A DNA stretch of 64,000 nt from Monosporascus cannonballus (lineage: Eukaryota > Ascomycota > Sordariomycetes > Xylariales), in contig QJNS01000139.1 of NCBI GenBank assembly GCA_004154925.1, positions 124,001 through 188,000 on the forward strand, read 5' to 3'. Made by a program: the position numbers and the translations under genes. Positions 32,832 through 46,249 of this stretch are shown piece after piece; position 1 is the first letter of the stretch, and each line of letters starts with the position of its first letter. A model generated the notes under the pieces. It saw only the letters and a program-made list of their open reading frames with translations, ran no database searches and was not told the origin of the DNA.

Positions 32832-35800
32832 TTTTTTAGCAAAAAAAAGTATCATTTTTAAAGTTATTTCGATTTTAAAAGTGAATTGCAAAATACGTAT
32901 TATGGAAGAAGATAGTATATATACTAAATATAAATACGTAAATACTTTTCTATAAAATATAAAAATAAATAAATATAGGAAATAACGATATAAACCGTTC
33001 GAATTATAAAATTATCTTTTTTATTATATTAGATTTAATAATTGTTAAAATTTGTTTTTTTATATTTACGATGAAAAGTACTATTTCAGTAAAGAAAGGT
33101 ATAATAAAAGATTTACGTAATATTTGTTTCGTAAAAGAATATTATATAATTTCGAATGGATTTAGTTTTTATTTAATTTATCGAAAAAACTAAAGTAACC
33201 AAAACAAATTACGAATTCAATTATGATTTTTATTAGTATTTAGATTATGATATTATATAATAATTATAAACTTTATTACGAATATATTAAAGTTAATATT
33301 AAAAGATATTCTCTAAGTATTTTAACAATAAGACCTTTCATATAATTGATATATAATTATATATCTAATTAATAATAAAAACTTAAAATATACGTCCGCT
33401 TTATAACACGAAACTTTTAGCGGTTTAAAAATTAAGTTATTTTTTATAATGTATTATATATAATTTAAGGGTTTATTAAAAAGAATTACGTCGTAAAGGT
33501 TGTTAAACGTTTTTATATCATTACTAATTTATGTATTTTATAAATTAACACCATGTCTACTTTATAATATTAGTTGAGTAAATTTTTGGCCCTCGTATTA
33601 AAGATATTATCGAATGAATTAATATTTAGTATATAATTAAAGTTAGCCCTAAATATATTAAATCAAAAAAAGGAAATAATTATAAATAATGCAGTAAATA
33701 TTGTGCAAAATATTGCATCCTAAAAACAGCTTATTTAGCCATTATTAATAATATATTTGTAAAGAGAAATTCGATAATTAATATATACCGATGTAAATAT
33801 AAAAAAGGATTGAAATTTTAAATTATAAATTATAATAAAAATAGTATTTATTATGTTAATTTAAAAGGAAATAACTGCTGATAGAAGGTCAAATATTTAA
33901 AACCGTTAAAAAAGAAAGTACTAAATTTATAATTTGATTTCTTTTTATAATTAAACAGTCTATTTTATCGTTTTCAAAATTTAAATTTATAAATAAAAAT
34001 AATAAAAAACCCCGTTCAATAAAAACCATTTAAATTTGGCTTTATAGCCGTAAATAATAAATAAAAATGAGAAATCGACGACATCTTTAATCGCAAAATT
34101 CGATAATACTAAAATATTTATTTGTTAAATATCTTAATAAATAAATAAGTTGGATAGTTGAAAACGACGACGAATATTTTTAAAATTCGTTATAATTAAC
34201 TCGCCGAATATTAAAAACAGCTTGAATTTATTTTAATAATATTGAAATATCAGATAATAAATACGTAATTGCATTTTTTTATAAAAAAGGAAAATAAAAT
34301 AAGAAATAATGAAAATCCGCTTAATAGACTTTTAAGTAATGTTATATATATACATAATTTTATTATTTTATTTTTCTTTATTTTAGAATTTTTAAACAAA
34401 ATTACGTTATAACTTATAAATAATAATTAACGGTTAAAGTTTTTCTTGAGATATTTTACGTTATTCGAAAGGTCTGATCGTGGATATGAAAAAAGATATA
34501 TATATTTAAAAACACTTTTTAATTAAGAATTTTTTTCTTTTTTTAACTTTTTAATTATCATCTACTTAAATAAGTAATCGCCTGTTTTTATAACCGGTTT
34601 TAATATTAAATTTAACAAAAATGCGTTTGCCGTATTTTAAAATATTAGATATAATACATTCCTTATAATATCTGGCTGAAAAAGTTTTAAAAATAGTTTT
34701 TTAATATTTTTTTGCCTGATTTTTCCAAAAAAAACATAAATGAATGATATATAATAAAGTCTTTGCGCATATATAAAATAAATATGAGGCAAGGAATACA
34801 AAAACAGATATTTATAGCTAAAAGAATAAAAGACCTATCAACTTTAATAATTCTATAATATTTATTAAGAAAATTATTCTAGTCGAAAAGCTGACAAAAC
34901 AGTTGTTTATATAAATAGTAATAACGTAATATTCTTTAACTTAAAATATATAAACCAAAATAATAAAAAGGAAACTTGATAATTGTATAAAGAAATATAG
35001 ATAATTACTCTTTTACCAAAACGGCCCACAGAATATTACTTACAGACGGAAATTGAGTTAACTTCGAGCAGATTTTAATATATTTTATGGAAATTTTATT
35101 ATTTATAACGATTAATACATTGAATTCTCAACCGTCCGCTTTTAATAACGTTAACGAATAAAATTATAAAAATATTAACGTTTCTAAAAACTTTACATTT
35201 AATCATTCTGTTAACGAAAAAATAACAACCGTCGAAGTTGCGCGTATCGATAAAATTAAATTTGGCGATAAAACTATAAATTAAATATCCGAAACTTTAA
35301 TTAATAATAACGAAAAACCCGTTAAGGTATTTTGCGTTCATGAAATTATCGTTATCCATCGATTTTAAGACTGTTTTTAAAGAATTCAATTAATAAAAAG
35401 AGAACATCAGGTAAAGCTCTCCAATTTCACAAAATTATCCATACCGGTAAAAATTCGAATTTGCTCGCCGAAAAATTATTTAATAAGTATATAATATTTA
35501 TTCAAATTTTTTATACCAGTAAAGATATTTCTGTTAAAAGATTAATCCCAGTTACCAAAAGATTAAGCATTTTTAAAATCACGAAAAAACGTTTTTCGTT
35601 TAACAATACTAATTATTTATTTAAAAAACAAAATTATATTAAGGTTATTTTCTTTTAATACTAACGGCAAAAGAAGATTTATAACGAAAAGAAAATAAAA
35701 CCCCGGTTCGGCTATTTATTATATTTAAATTGGCAATAGATAAGGCGAAAAGGACTTTTTTTTAGAGAAACTAATAAGAAAATTCATTAATGTCGTCATA

Positions 35801-36653
35801 AATACATGTTTAATATTTTTTATAGAATATCCTTACTTAAAATCTGTTCGAAATATCGTAAAACGCACATATAGAGTTTATAAAATTAGCAAAGCGTACG
35901 ATAATATTATATCCGCTAAAATAATTATTTGAATTACTAGTGAGTTAAATTCAAAAGGCTATATCAATAATAGTATTAATGCGTATTTTATCAAAATGGG
36001 TTTTTATAATTTATATTAATTCTTTTCATAATTAAACGTAATGTTACGATTAATAACCGTAATAATATTTATAATAATATATTAGTATTTTAAAATAGTC
36101 TGTATCAAAGTAACGAATATGTTATTAAAAAGACACTATTAACATCATGAAATTTACTTTTATCAAAATAAACTTAATCTTTTAAATTATTAAGAAAAAA
36201 ATTAATAATAGGATTATAGCAATTATCGAAATCATTAACGCTAAAATTACGAAAATTTCGAAATAGGCCAAATGTATTCATTTTTATTTAATGTAGTATT
36301 TTATAAAATATTTTACGCCAATTTGAAATTATCAAGTATATTATTAAAAATAGTAAATAATAAATACTAACTGTTATATAATAACTGTTAAACACGTTAA
36401 ATGATTTCGTTATAATTAGTATTTATTTATAAAAGACGATGAATATTTATTTAGAACAATTAAGGAACGCATGTTAAATATTATGTAAATATTTATAATA
36501 AAATTCATTTTATATTAATAATTAAGGACTTTCAAATTTATGTTTAAATTTACGAAGAAACATTAAATATCAAATTTTTATTTAATAGTTAAAATTAACC
36601 GGTTTAATTATAATATCGTACGTTATACGGTTGTTTTTTTAAAAAAAAATACT
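32832..36653. other. AT-rich tract, no gene seen
   Basis: Around 35100-35660 a less degraded stretch gives short frames (for example 35461-35658, 65 residues). None has a motif I know. It may be the remains of another element's coding region. Confidence 0.5.
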
Positions 36654-36877
36654 TATTACAGATTCTACGGTTACGGCTATTATAATCGAATTTCTAATTA
36701 TAGGCTATTAAAAATAGTGCCAGATTTTTAAATAAAAAATAAGAGAGGAATTATATTTATATAATTATACGTGCATTATAATTAGTTACTTATAACAAGT
36801 GAAAATCTATTATTTTATTTACTTTACCTTGTATAACTATTTCGTTACCTTTTATAAATCCTACACAATTCTTAATA
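36654..36877. repeat. LTR-like repeat R3, copy 2
   Basis: This 224-bp partner of 24953-25179 has the same orientation and shares the 'ctacggttacggctat' and 'cctacacaattcttaata' landmarks. The flanks show no matching 5-bp duplication, so a single 11.9-kb element bounded by the two copies is not supported. Confidence 0.5.
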
Positions 36878-37959
36878 ATAATTGAAAAATACTATTATAA
36901 GTTTATTACGATGACGTCGATTATAAATCCTAAATTTAAAGAACTTAATAAGTATTTATTATTAAATATACGAAGATTTGAATTAGAAAAGGTATAGGGA
37001 TATATATATTGAGTGATTATATTGTTAAAAAACAATAACGCATTAATCAAATCACAAGAAAAAATCCAAACCATTTTGAATTAAAACCTTCAATTATGAA
37101 ACCATAATACTTAAAAAAATTCAAAGCTTTATTGTAAACACTATACGTTATTTGATTTAAAAAACCAAATATAATAAAGTAACGCTTTTATTATAGTTGT
37201 GTTTTTTAAACGCGGATTTTTTTACTATATTCACGCGTTAATTTACCCTTCTCTTTTCTTATACAACATTTTAAAACTGAGCTTTAAATTCTATTTTTTA
37301 TTTATTTATTAAAATTTTCATTTTCGAATCATACGTTAATTTCTACTTAGTTTTCTATAGCGCATACGTTTAAAGAGTTAAATTTGAAAATATCTTTCCG
37401 CTTAACGTTTAAGATTTAATAGGCTAATAAACAATAAATATTTTGGCGGATTTACAATATATGTACAAAATAAAACGTTAATAACATTCGTTCAAAACTA
37501 GTACAATTCTAAAAACAGTTTGAACTTATTTAAGTATTTTATAAAGTTGAACAACTTAGGTATTATTTTATTTTTAAATTCGCTTTTATGTGCAACATAT
37601 TTTTAGTAATACTGGTCGTTTTCAAAGTTTAAAAATTTTTAAAAATTGAATTTTTACATCATTATTTTAAAATTCAAAATTTTAAAAATAAGTTTTTAAG
37701 AGAATTATAAAATTTAGATAACTTTTTCTCAGGTTTTATTAATATTTTGGTCAAATTTATTACGAATATAAAAATTAAATTGATTAAATTAAAAACCCAT
37801 AAAAGACTTGACCAAACCAAGGTACCATGTATGCTATTTATAGAAACTAGTGTTTCATCATTATATTCCAAAATACTGAATATAATATCAATTATGAAAA
37901 TTATATCCTAAAATGATATTCTATATAGTTAGCTAAATATATAATGAAGTGGGGCGGAG
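36878..37959. other. AT-rich tract, no gene seen
   Basis: The minus-strand frame at 37674-37871 (65 residues, hydrophobic/lysine-rich) has no supporting motif. Confidence 0.55.
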
Positions 37960-38177
37960 TGTTACACCCATGATCAGGCTCGGCTGATCAGAAAGCCCGG
38001 GTCTCGCATGTATAGTAAGAAGTTTTTCTCCTCCATCGGTTCAACCTCAAGGCATTACCAGAAATTATTACTACTTAGCATATTTTCTATTACTTCAGTT
38101 ATCGAAGTTCAACACCAGCAATACAATCGGATTAAGTTCTTCATCTTGACAATCTCATTCCGTACTGTGACATAACA
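37960..38177. repeat. LTR-like sequence, largely unmutated
   Basis: It starts TGTTACACCCATGATCAGG and could end at AACA at 38114 (155 bp) or at 38177 (218 bp). After 38177 comes TGGTCATCC, which might be a primer-binding site. From memory this start and the 'ctcctccatcggttcaacctc' block resemble copia-type LTRs of fungi. The composition is far less AT-rich than both flanks. No 5-bp duplication is evident and no internal coding region follows. Confidence 0.5.
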
Positions 38178-40329
38178 TGGTCATCCACACTGATCAAGAC
38201 CAATTCTCCTCTTCCCCCTAACTTTAATTCAATAAATTAAGGTTGAAACTCTGATATACCTTGCTTGTAAAAACTGATATAACATAAACGAAATCGAAAA
38301 AATAAAATAAAAGTAAAACCTTTTATAAAAAACAAGGTTTAAAATTAAATAAATAACTATAATTAATTACATTAAAATTTACAAACACTTGTTACAGTTT
38401 TTACTAATTTCGACAATATTACCTTATAATATTCATAGTTTTTTAGATCGAATAATAAAATATATATAAATTAATACTATTTTACATTAGTACTAACTAA
38501 ATAAATACTAAAATCGGCTTAAATAACTTTATAAAACTGTAATAGTACTAGTAACGCCGCTTTTTTAAGCCGCCGTGTCGCTATATATATACAAAAATTA
38601 AACATTTTTTAAATAGATTTCTTTTTTCTTCCTTATACAATAATAAAATGTTTGTAAAAAAGTTGAAAAAACGCATAAGGCTATAACAATATGTTGTATT
38701 TTTAAAAAAGTTTTTAAAATAATTGATATAACTACGCTATAATTGTTATAATATTACGCTTTACGGCGGTTGTTATTTTGTTATTATTTTATTATAATAT
38801 TTTTTAAAATTTCCAACCTTAAAAGGAATTATATAAGCATTAATGTACTCGCTCTTGAATATTTATATACTAATAACCTAATATCCGGTTTATTTACGAA
38901 TTTCAAATGACATTTCTACGAAATCTTTAATTTAATTGCCGTTTAATTTGATTTATCTACGATTTTATAATTTTGACAAGGTTTTATAAGTAGTATAAAC
39001 AGTGTTTTTAAAAAACATTTAGAAATACCTAAAATACGAAAGAATGTAAATTCAAAAGCTTTTTACTTACTCAAAAAAATCGATAACTATATTTAAACAA
39101 TTATAATATCAAATACATTAATTGTATAGCCGTTCGACCTTAATTAGTTAAGTTATAATCGAATTAAATTAATTTCGTATATGTTTTCTTATTAACAACT
39201 AAAAAATATAGTAAACGAAATAATTCGTTTTCAAAAAGCGTTATTTACGAAAATATTTAATTATTATACAACGGCTATTATAATAAGCGTAATAAATATT
39301 ATATTAAAATTACGACTAACTATTATCAAGGTTTTATCAAATTTGCTATATATTGTTTTCGAAATAACTCCAAATGACTATTTTAGAAATTTAAAATTGT
39401 TTATATAATAATAAAACTAAATATTCGAAACTCAGTAAGGAAATCCATTAATTACTTTTTTCGTTTTTAAGAATATTCTGAGAATAAAATATGCATTTTT
39501 AAATTTCGATTAATATTATATACATTATTTACTGCGTTTAGAAAAGATTGTATTTTTTATACGTATTTAGATTTAGAATTTTACAGAACAATTTATACAC
39601 TTTTAATAATAACTATACAGGTAACGAAATAGAAATAATATTCCTTTATTTTTAATTTAAATATCTATTATACGTAACATAATAATTCAAATTTACAACT
39701 TCATATAAGTTTTATATTAAAACCAAAAAATATTTATTAATTTAGTAAATAACTTTATAAATTTATCTAATTTCAATTAATAACTTTTATTCTTATTTAT
39801 TATGACGTTATTGAGTAAGTTAATAAACCGCTGAAAAATATTTTATTTTATTAATACAACATTTTAATTCTTAAAATAGTTCTATATCAAGATATTTATT
39901 TAAAACGCTTTAATAATTTATTAAATGGAGCATTTTATTTACGTATGATTAAAACATAAGCTATTAATATACTAATATTTTAATACTTGCTAAACTTATA
40001 TCCTTTTTTTAAAAAATTGAGTTTATATGATATAACATAATAATAATTTAAAAATGCTATATTTTTCATTTTTATTTTTTAACAAGGCAAAATAATACTG
40101 AAATAAGATAAGTTTTAATAAACACTGCGGATTAGAGTTTTCTGCTATATATTTGTATTTATTTTTATTATATATCAGTTGATAGTATATAATTTAAAAT
40201 TCTTTAACTTCTTTAAAACATATTTATATTTTAAAATACTTATTGAATTAGTGTTAAATGATGATTCAACATAAGTTTTACGTCTTAATAGCTTAATGCT
40301 CGTATTCTTAAATATGCTTTGTTTTTGCT
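38178..40329. other. AT-rich tract, no gene seen
   Basis: The first 40-50 bases continue the less mutated sequence of the LTR-like element. Around 38550-38780, GC-containing patches ('acgccgctttttta', 'cgctttacggcgg') hint at degraded inverted ends but do not align well. No gene is supported. Confidence 0.55.
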
Positions 40330-40400
40330 TGTTATTTGGCCTAGGGAACTAAGAGTTTGCAAAAGGCAGCGGGTTCGAATCTATCTTAGAAAAACGTGTT
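40330..40400 (+). repeat. tRNA-like sequence with intact B box
   Basis: GGTTCGAATCT at 40372-40382 matches the polymerase III B-box consensus. About 30 bases upstream, 'tggcctagggaactaagag' resembles an A box. The T-arm and acceptor do not pair, so this is not a functional tRNA. It is more likely a tRNA-derived repeat or tRNA relic. The plus-strand frame across it (40319-40519) is incidental. Confidence 0.45.
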
Positions 40401-43400
40401 CTAGGCTATTAACCCAGTATACGAAGCAGTTGCAAGCTTGGCCTTTCATATTCATATCGGCGATCATTAAAACAATTAAAGGCGTTTCAACTAATTATAT
40501 TTATCACATATGTACTTAATTCTTTACCGTATTATTAGGATTCTAAGACGATATTTCATTTTACCTGCTTATATATGCGGTTTTTTCCAAGTTGTTTCTA
40601 GTCGTATTGTTTAATTAAACGTAAATATATATAATATATTACGTTAAAACATATAAATAAATATTAGTATTATATATAATATTTTGTATTATAAACTTTA
40701 TGTATTTTAATCTAATTATTCAATTTATTTATAACTTGATAATATTATAACGTTATTAACGTAATACCTTTAAAATAATAAATAAAATTATAACCAGTTT
40801 AATTATAACCGTTTATATAGTATAATAAGATATATACTTTAATAAGAACTATTTTATTTTCATATTATTTTAATTTTTAGAAAGGTATATCGATTAATTA
40901 TATATTAAAAACGATATTTATAAAAAAATATAACGATTTGAATTTTTCAGTTTTTTTTAATAATCATTACTTTGATTGCGTTCTTTTATAAATATTTGTT
41001 AAAAGTCTTTACAAGTACGAAAAAATATCACGGGCAGATATTAATAAAGAAAACATTAATATAAATATAATTAAAAAAATTTCGATTTCTACAAAAACGT
41101 CATTAAAATCGATAAAATAAAGTCAGTTTTCGCAAATCCGAATTTAATACTTTCGAATATTATGATAATTTTAAATACATTTAAAGAATTATCAAAAAAT
41201 TAAGATTTTACGAAATAAATCTAATAACTTTATAGTATAGTTTCATTTTAAAAGAGTTAATGGATTTTAATCACAAAATAAAATATGTCAAAAACTGAAA
41301 GCCGATATAAGAAATATTCCAATATATCAAACGTATTAATATAGTAATTCGTACAATATTTTTCGAATATTATTGAATAATAAATTTCGTAATAGTTAAA
41401 AATAAAACAAACTGTCGATTTTGTCGTATATATTAGGGTATATTTATCGCAATAATAAATTGAGCTTAAACGGTATTGGTCTAATATTTAATTAATATAT
41501 TTTATACGGAGCTTTTAGTTATATAATAATCGGGGGTTTTGATACGAAAAATAGTAAAAACTTTTTAAAATTAAAGTAATGATTAAATATTAATTTTGAT
41601 TTAACGACTTAATAACATATATAATTTCTATTTATTTTAGATGTTCCTATTGCGTTTATATAAGCCTTTTTGGAGCTATTTCGTATTTAGAGTTATTATA
41701 TTTATTATTATAAAAAGTATTTTTAAAAACATAGCTTTATCAAAATCGAACCCAATTTTTTATGATCTCGTGTTTTAGCAATTTTAATTTAAGTAATATT
41801 AAATTTCTTATACAATGTTTTTAATGTTTCGTATAATATCTTTTAATAATTAAATTTTTCTGTTGCTATTTAAAGAAATTCGACGTTTAATTAACTATAG
41901 TTCATATAGTAACCCATTATAAAAGTAATAAACACGCTATACTTTTAGGGTATTAAAACCGAGTAAAACCTATATAAACTAAGACTAAAATTGGATTTAT
42001 AATAAATTTTCCTTTAGCTAACGTTAATTATACAATAGAAAATAGTATATGGTCGGGTAGGTTTAATATTATATGAAATATTAAAAATAAAAACAAAGAT
42101 AGTATAAATAATGTTATCGTTTTTAAAATTAACATTTTAGGTGGTCTTTCCTTTAAGCCATTAAATCTATATTAATTAGTTTTGAATATACTTTTAAATT
42201 ATAAGTACAAATAACTAATTATTGAAATTAATATGAATTGGGCTAATAAAAACCTAAATGACATATTAATATAATTCGTTACAGGTAATTATTCACTGTA
42301 AAGACTTTGTTATATTAAGTTTTCAAACACCTTTAAAATTAATAATAATTATAGGAATTTAGTCATATTATAAATATTTTGCTTCAAATACATTTTTAAA
42401 AAAAACGAAGGAAAAATTATAATTCCGATGGTATTATGAAGCGAATTCGAAATATATTTTGTGGACCTTTAGGATACAATTAATAATAATATACGATACT
42501 GATATAAAATGATATTTTTATTTAAATAATAAAGGACCTTTTAAAGTCAAAATTAAAACTCTGCTTTAGTTTATAATTGTATTAATCAAGAATATATATA
42601 CAATATATATATTAATTAATAATATTTGAAACGAATTTTTTAACTTAATTATATACAATTCAAATTATATATTAAGACAATTTTTAAACTTATAAAGATC
42701 GATTATAAAATAATTCCAAAAAGCTTTTCTTTTTAAACGGTATTTTCATACAGTAATAACATATTATTTATAAATTAATTTGGTTATATAATGATGAATT
42801 ATATATAGTTAAAATAATTATATCAGTTATATTTATTTCGAAATATTATTATAGTAACATAATATCATTATATTTATTAATATTTTAAAATATTGAAGGT
42901 TTTTCGTATAAAGTTTTATTTAGCTTTTTGTTTTTATTCTCTGTTTGTATATAGATATTTTAATAACTAATATAAATTAATATTCTTTTAATATAAAATA
43001 TATATAATTATGATTTTATCTTTAGAATATTTACTAAATTTATAAAACAAGGTTATTTTATTATTATAATAAATATTTATAAAATTATATTTGATAATAT
43101 TAGTAACGAATATCATGTCTAACATATTTGAAATTCAGCCACATTTTATTATAATATATAATTAGGTTTAACATTATTGAAAACAAATCTTAATTAATAT
43201 TTTACGAATACGACTTAAATTATAACTACTTATTTCTTTTAAGAAAATAACATATCGGATATATTAATATAATAAGGAAGTATAAACGAAATTATATTTC
43301 GGTAAATTAAAACAATAAAATAAATTAATTTATAACTGAAATTAATATTAATATGCAAAAATACAAATTCAATTACGTTTTAGTATTTGTTATTATTTGT

Positions 43401-45659
43401 AAATTTTAATTTATTATAATTACGAAATTAATACAATTTTAGGATACTAATAAAATATCAATTTTATGTAAAGAAAATATTAAACTTTAAAATCATATAA
43501 ATATAATAAGTGTAATTCTTTTTAATAGTTTAAATATTAATTTTAAAAAAAGAGGTTTAATATTAAGAAAACATAAATTTATATATTTTCGAAATTATTG
43601 GAACACTAAAAATCTATTTAAATTAAATATGTTACAAATAAACTCAAATTAGTTTATGCCAATTTTAATAATATGTATATATCTTTCCGCAGCTTTTAAA
43701 ATATATATTTTTCATCGAAATCGTATATTTATTAATATAATAAAAGTTATTACCATTTTTTATAATGGTTATTTAATGTTATAAATTGAAATTTGCGAAA
43801 TGAAAATTTTTAAACGAGAAATACAATCTACGTACGGAAAGCGTTCTGTTTTACATTTAAATCACGCGAAAAAATATTAACTAAAATTTCAAAAATGGTT
43901 TAAAATTTAACAATATTAAATACGACCTTTAGGATAAATTAAAGAACGTTACCTGTATAAATATATTTAAAAAGGGACTAAATATTTGAATATAAATCCT
44001 GCTGATACAATAAAGCTTTGTAGAAATATTCGGAATACGTTAAAGCTATTCAATTAATTTTAACATTTATTAAAATATTAATATAGAAATATGACAACAC
44101 GTATGTTAAAAAAAGAAAAATATTTTATTAAGCCCATATTACTAGAATACTGTAATGATTACTACGGTTTATTAGAGCTTAAAAAATATACAAGTGTTAT
44201 TAAAATTTAAACATTACAAATATTCGAGCTACAAACGTAAACGGCTATATAAGGAGAGATTAAAATAATAATTACGTAATAACAATATATTTAATGGTAA
44301 AATATGATATGTTATTATAATAATAACGTAACAGTTTAAAATCGCTAAAAGATATAAAATCGTTTTAATATTGACAATGCTTTAAGAGGCTTTTAAACTT
44401 AAAAAGAATTAATTTTACTAATTTTCTTTAAAAACGCACTATGTAATGAATATTTACAGTAAATAATTGCATTAATAATAACCAAGCAATTTTTAACTAC
44501 TTTTGAAATATATTTTACGAATGACTTTATTATAAGATGAATATTACATGAATATAAATTTAATAAATCGATATATTTGTTATATTACTTCAGAGATTAT
44601 ATATAAATTTGTATCAAAAATTTATGAACGGGTATTTAAGTAAAAGAATCAATTTTACTATTTTAAAAATAATAGTAAAAATACAAAGCAAACCAAGAAA
44701 AAACTCAAATTCTTTTTTATATATATCATGTTTAAAATAGTGTAATACTTATTACTTATTATTTCGAAAACGGTATGTAAAGAAAATACTATAATACAAA
44801 GCTTTTACTAAATATTATCAAAATGTATTTAAATATAATTCTTTTATTATTCTTTTTTCAAATATCTACTTTATTGAATTATTATAATAATAGAACATTA
44901 TACACGTAATAATAAAGTTTCGAAATATAAAACTTATAAATTTAAAAACGTTTTAACATTTAATATAAAACAAATAATACACGAGTAGTAAAATTATAAT
45001 TAAATGTAATTTTTCGAACAATAAATTTTACAATACTGTGTGACGTTAAAAGATATAATATAAATAAAGACTACGTCTCGTACAATTTATATCGTGTTAT
45101 AATTTTAAATTTTCTTTGGCTAAATCTAAAAGATATAGCGTAAACTCAAATATATCTTCTATTGAAATAAAATAAAGTTGAAAATATATTATTGCAATAC
45201 ATTTATAAATATTTGCCCAAGATAAAATAACGATGTAAAATAAAGAAAAAACAATCTCATAATACTATTAAATAAGAATACGACCATTTTCAAACGTCAA
45301 ATATATTAGCAATGTATATTGCAAACACAATAAAAATAAGAGTTTGTAAATTTTAATTTCAATAATATATCGTAAATTAAGATATTATCATTTCTTTATC
45401 GGAATTAATTATACATTCCTTTAAATAGCGTTTCGATATATTATTATTATTTGGACTTTTTATTGGCCATATTTAATATAAATGTTATGACCGTATTAAC
45501 GTTTTACGCTATGTAATATATTACTAATTAATTAAGACTTCAACCTAAAAATAAATTCGCATTTTTGTATTTTTAAATAGTCATAAAAAGATACTTTTAA
45601 AAACAAAAAGTATTATAGCATTAATAAGGTAAATTTATTTAAATCGTTATTTTATTAAA
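40401..45659. other. AT-rich tract, no gene seen
   Basis: This is the most degraded part of the window, with very long runs of A/T-only sequence. No domain or repeat copy was recognised. Confidence 0.6.
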
Positions 45660-45950
45660 GTTAGAAGATTATACAACCGTATGTATTTTGATAGCTCTAA
45701 AGATATATATAGCTATGAGCATTAAAATAATTATTATAATTATAATTAATTCATCCATTTTTTGCGTTAATGATATAATGGTATAATATAGGTCTAATAT
45801 TATAATCGCAAAATAATAAGTGATATTACTAATACTAAGTTAGTTTTCTTGATTAATTATTACTTATATGGTTTTTTTAAACATATATAAATAACGCGAA
45901 ATAAGCTTTAGGAATAAGACAGTAATTGTAGATTCTGCCGATAAGGTTTA
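45660..45950 (+). repeat. SINE-like repeat, copy 3, left part (interrupted by copia)
   Basis: It follows the 18.7-kb copy closely ('gctctaaagatatatatagctatgagc' for 'gctccagtgtatatatagctgtaagg', and later 'aatattataatcgcaaaataataag') but is much more mutated. The A-box segment is reduced to 'taatgatataatggtataa'. It ends in GTTTA (45946-45950), the left copia duplication. Confidence 0.6.
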
Positions 45951-46113
45951 TGTCAGGTATAAGGGATATCAGTTGTCTGTGTATTGATAACTAGTTGCAG
46001 GTGCTCTAGAACGCGCATTGCACTTTAAGGTGATCTAGTCCCGGAATATATATGTTCCGATCAAAAGGAATCTTCCGTAAATGGAGTGTTAGAGCACCCC
46101 CTGCTAATTAATA
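45951..46113 (-). repeat. Copia 3' LTR (left, 163 bp)
   Basis: It begins TGTCAGGTATAAGGG and aligns without length change to 51257-51419. Its outer half keeps more G/C than the same half of the right LTR; its inner end reads 'gctaattaata' where the right LTR has 'actagctgaca'. Confidence 0.93.
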
Positions 46114-46249
46114 TACCCTCTTAGTACCTTAAAGTATTTACGGTATTAATTTGTATAACTTTTAAAACTATGATTATTTATTTTATTTTGTTGCGGTAAT
46201 TAAATTTTCTTAATTAATTAATTTTTTTAAATATCTTTAATAAAACGTC

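Noticed and set aside
24953..36877. A single 11.9-kb LTR element bounded by the two R3 copies
   Set aside because: No matching 5-bp duplications at the outer ends, no coding domains of one element between them, and the copies look like separate fragments.
38550..38780. Inverted-repeat transposon with GC-containing ends
   Set aside because: The candidate ends ('acgccgctttttta' and 'cgctttacggcgg') align poorly and no target duplication was found.
40319..40519. 66-residue ORF across the tRNA-like sequence
   Set aside because: No motif; it crosses a tRNA-like block with A and B boxes and is probably incidental.
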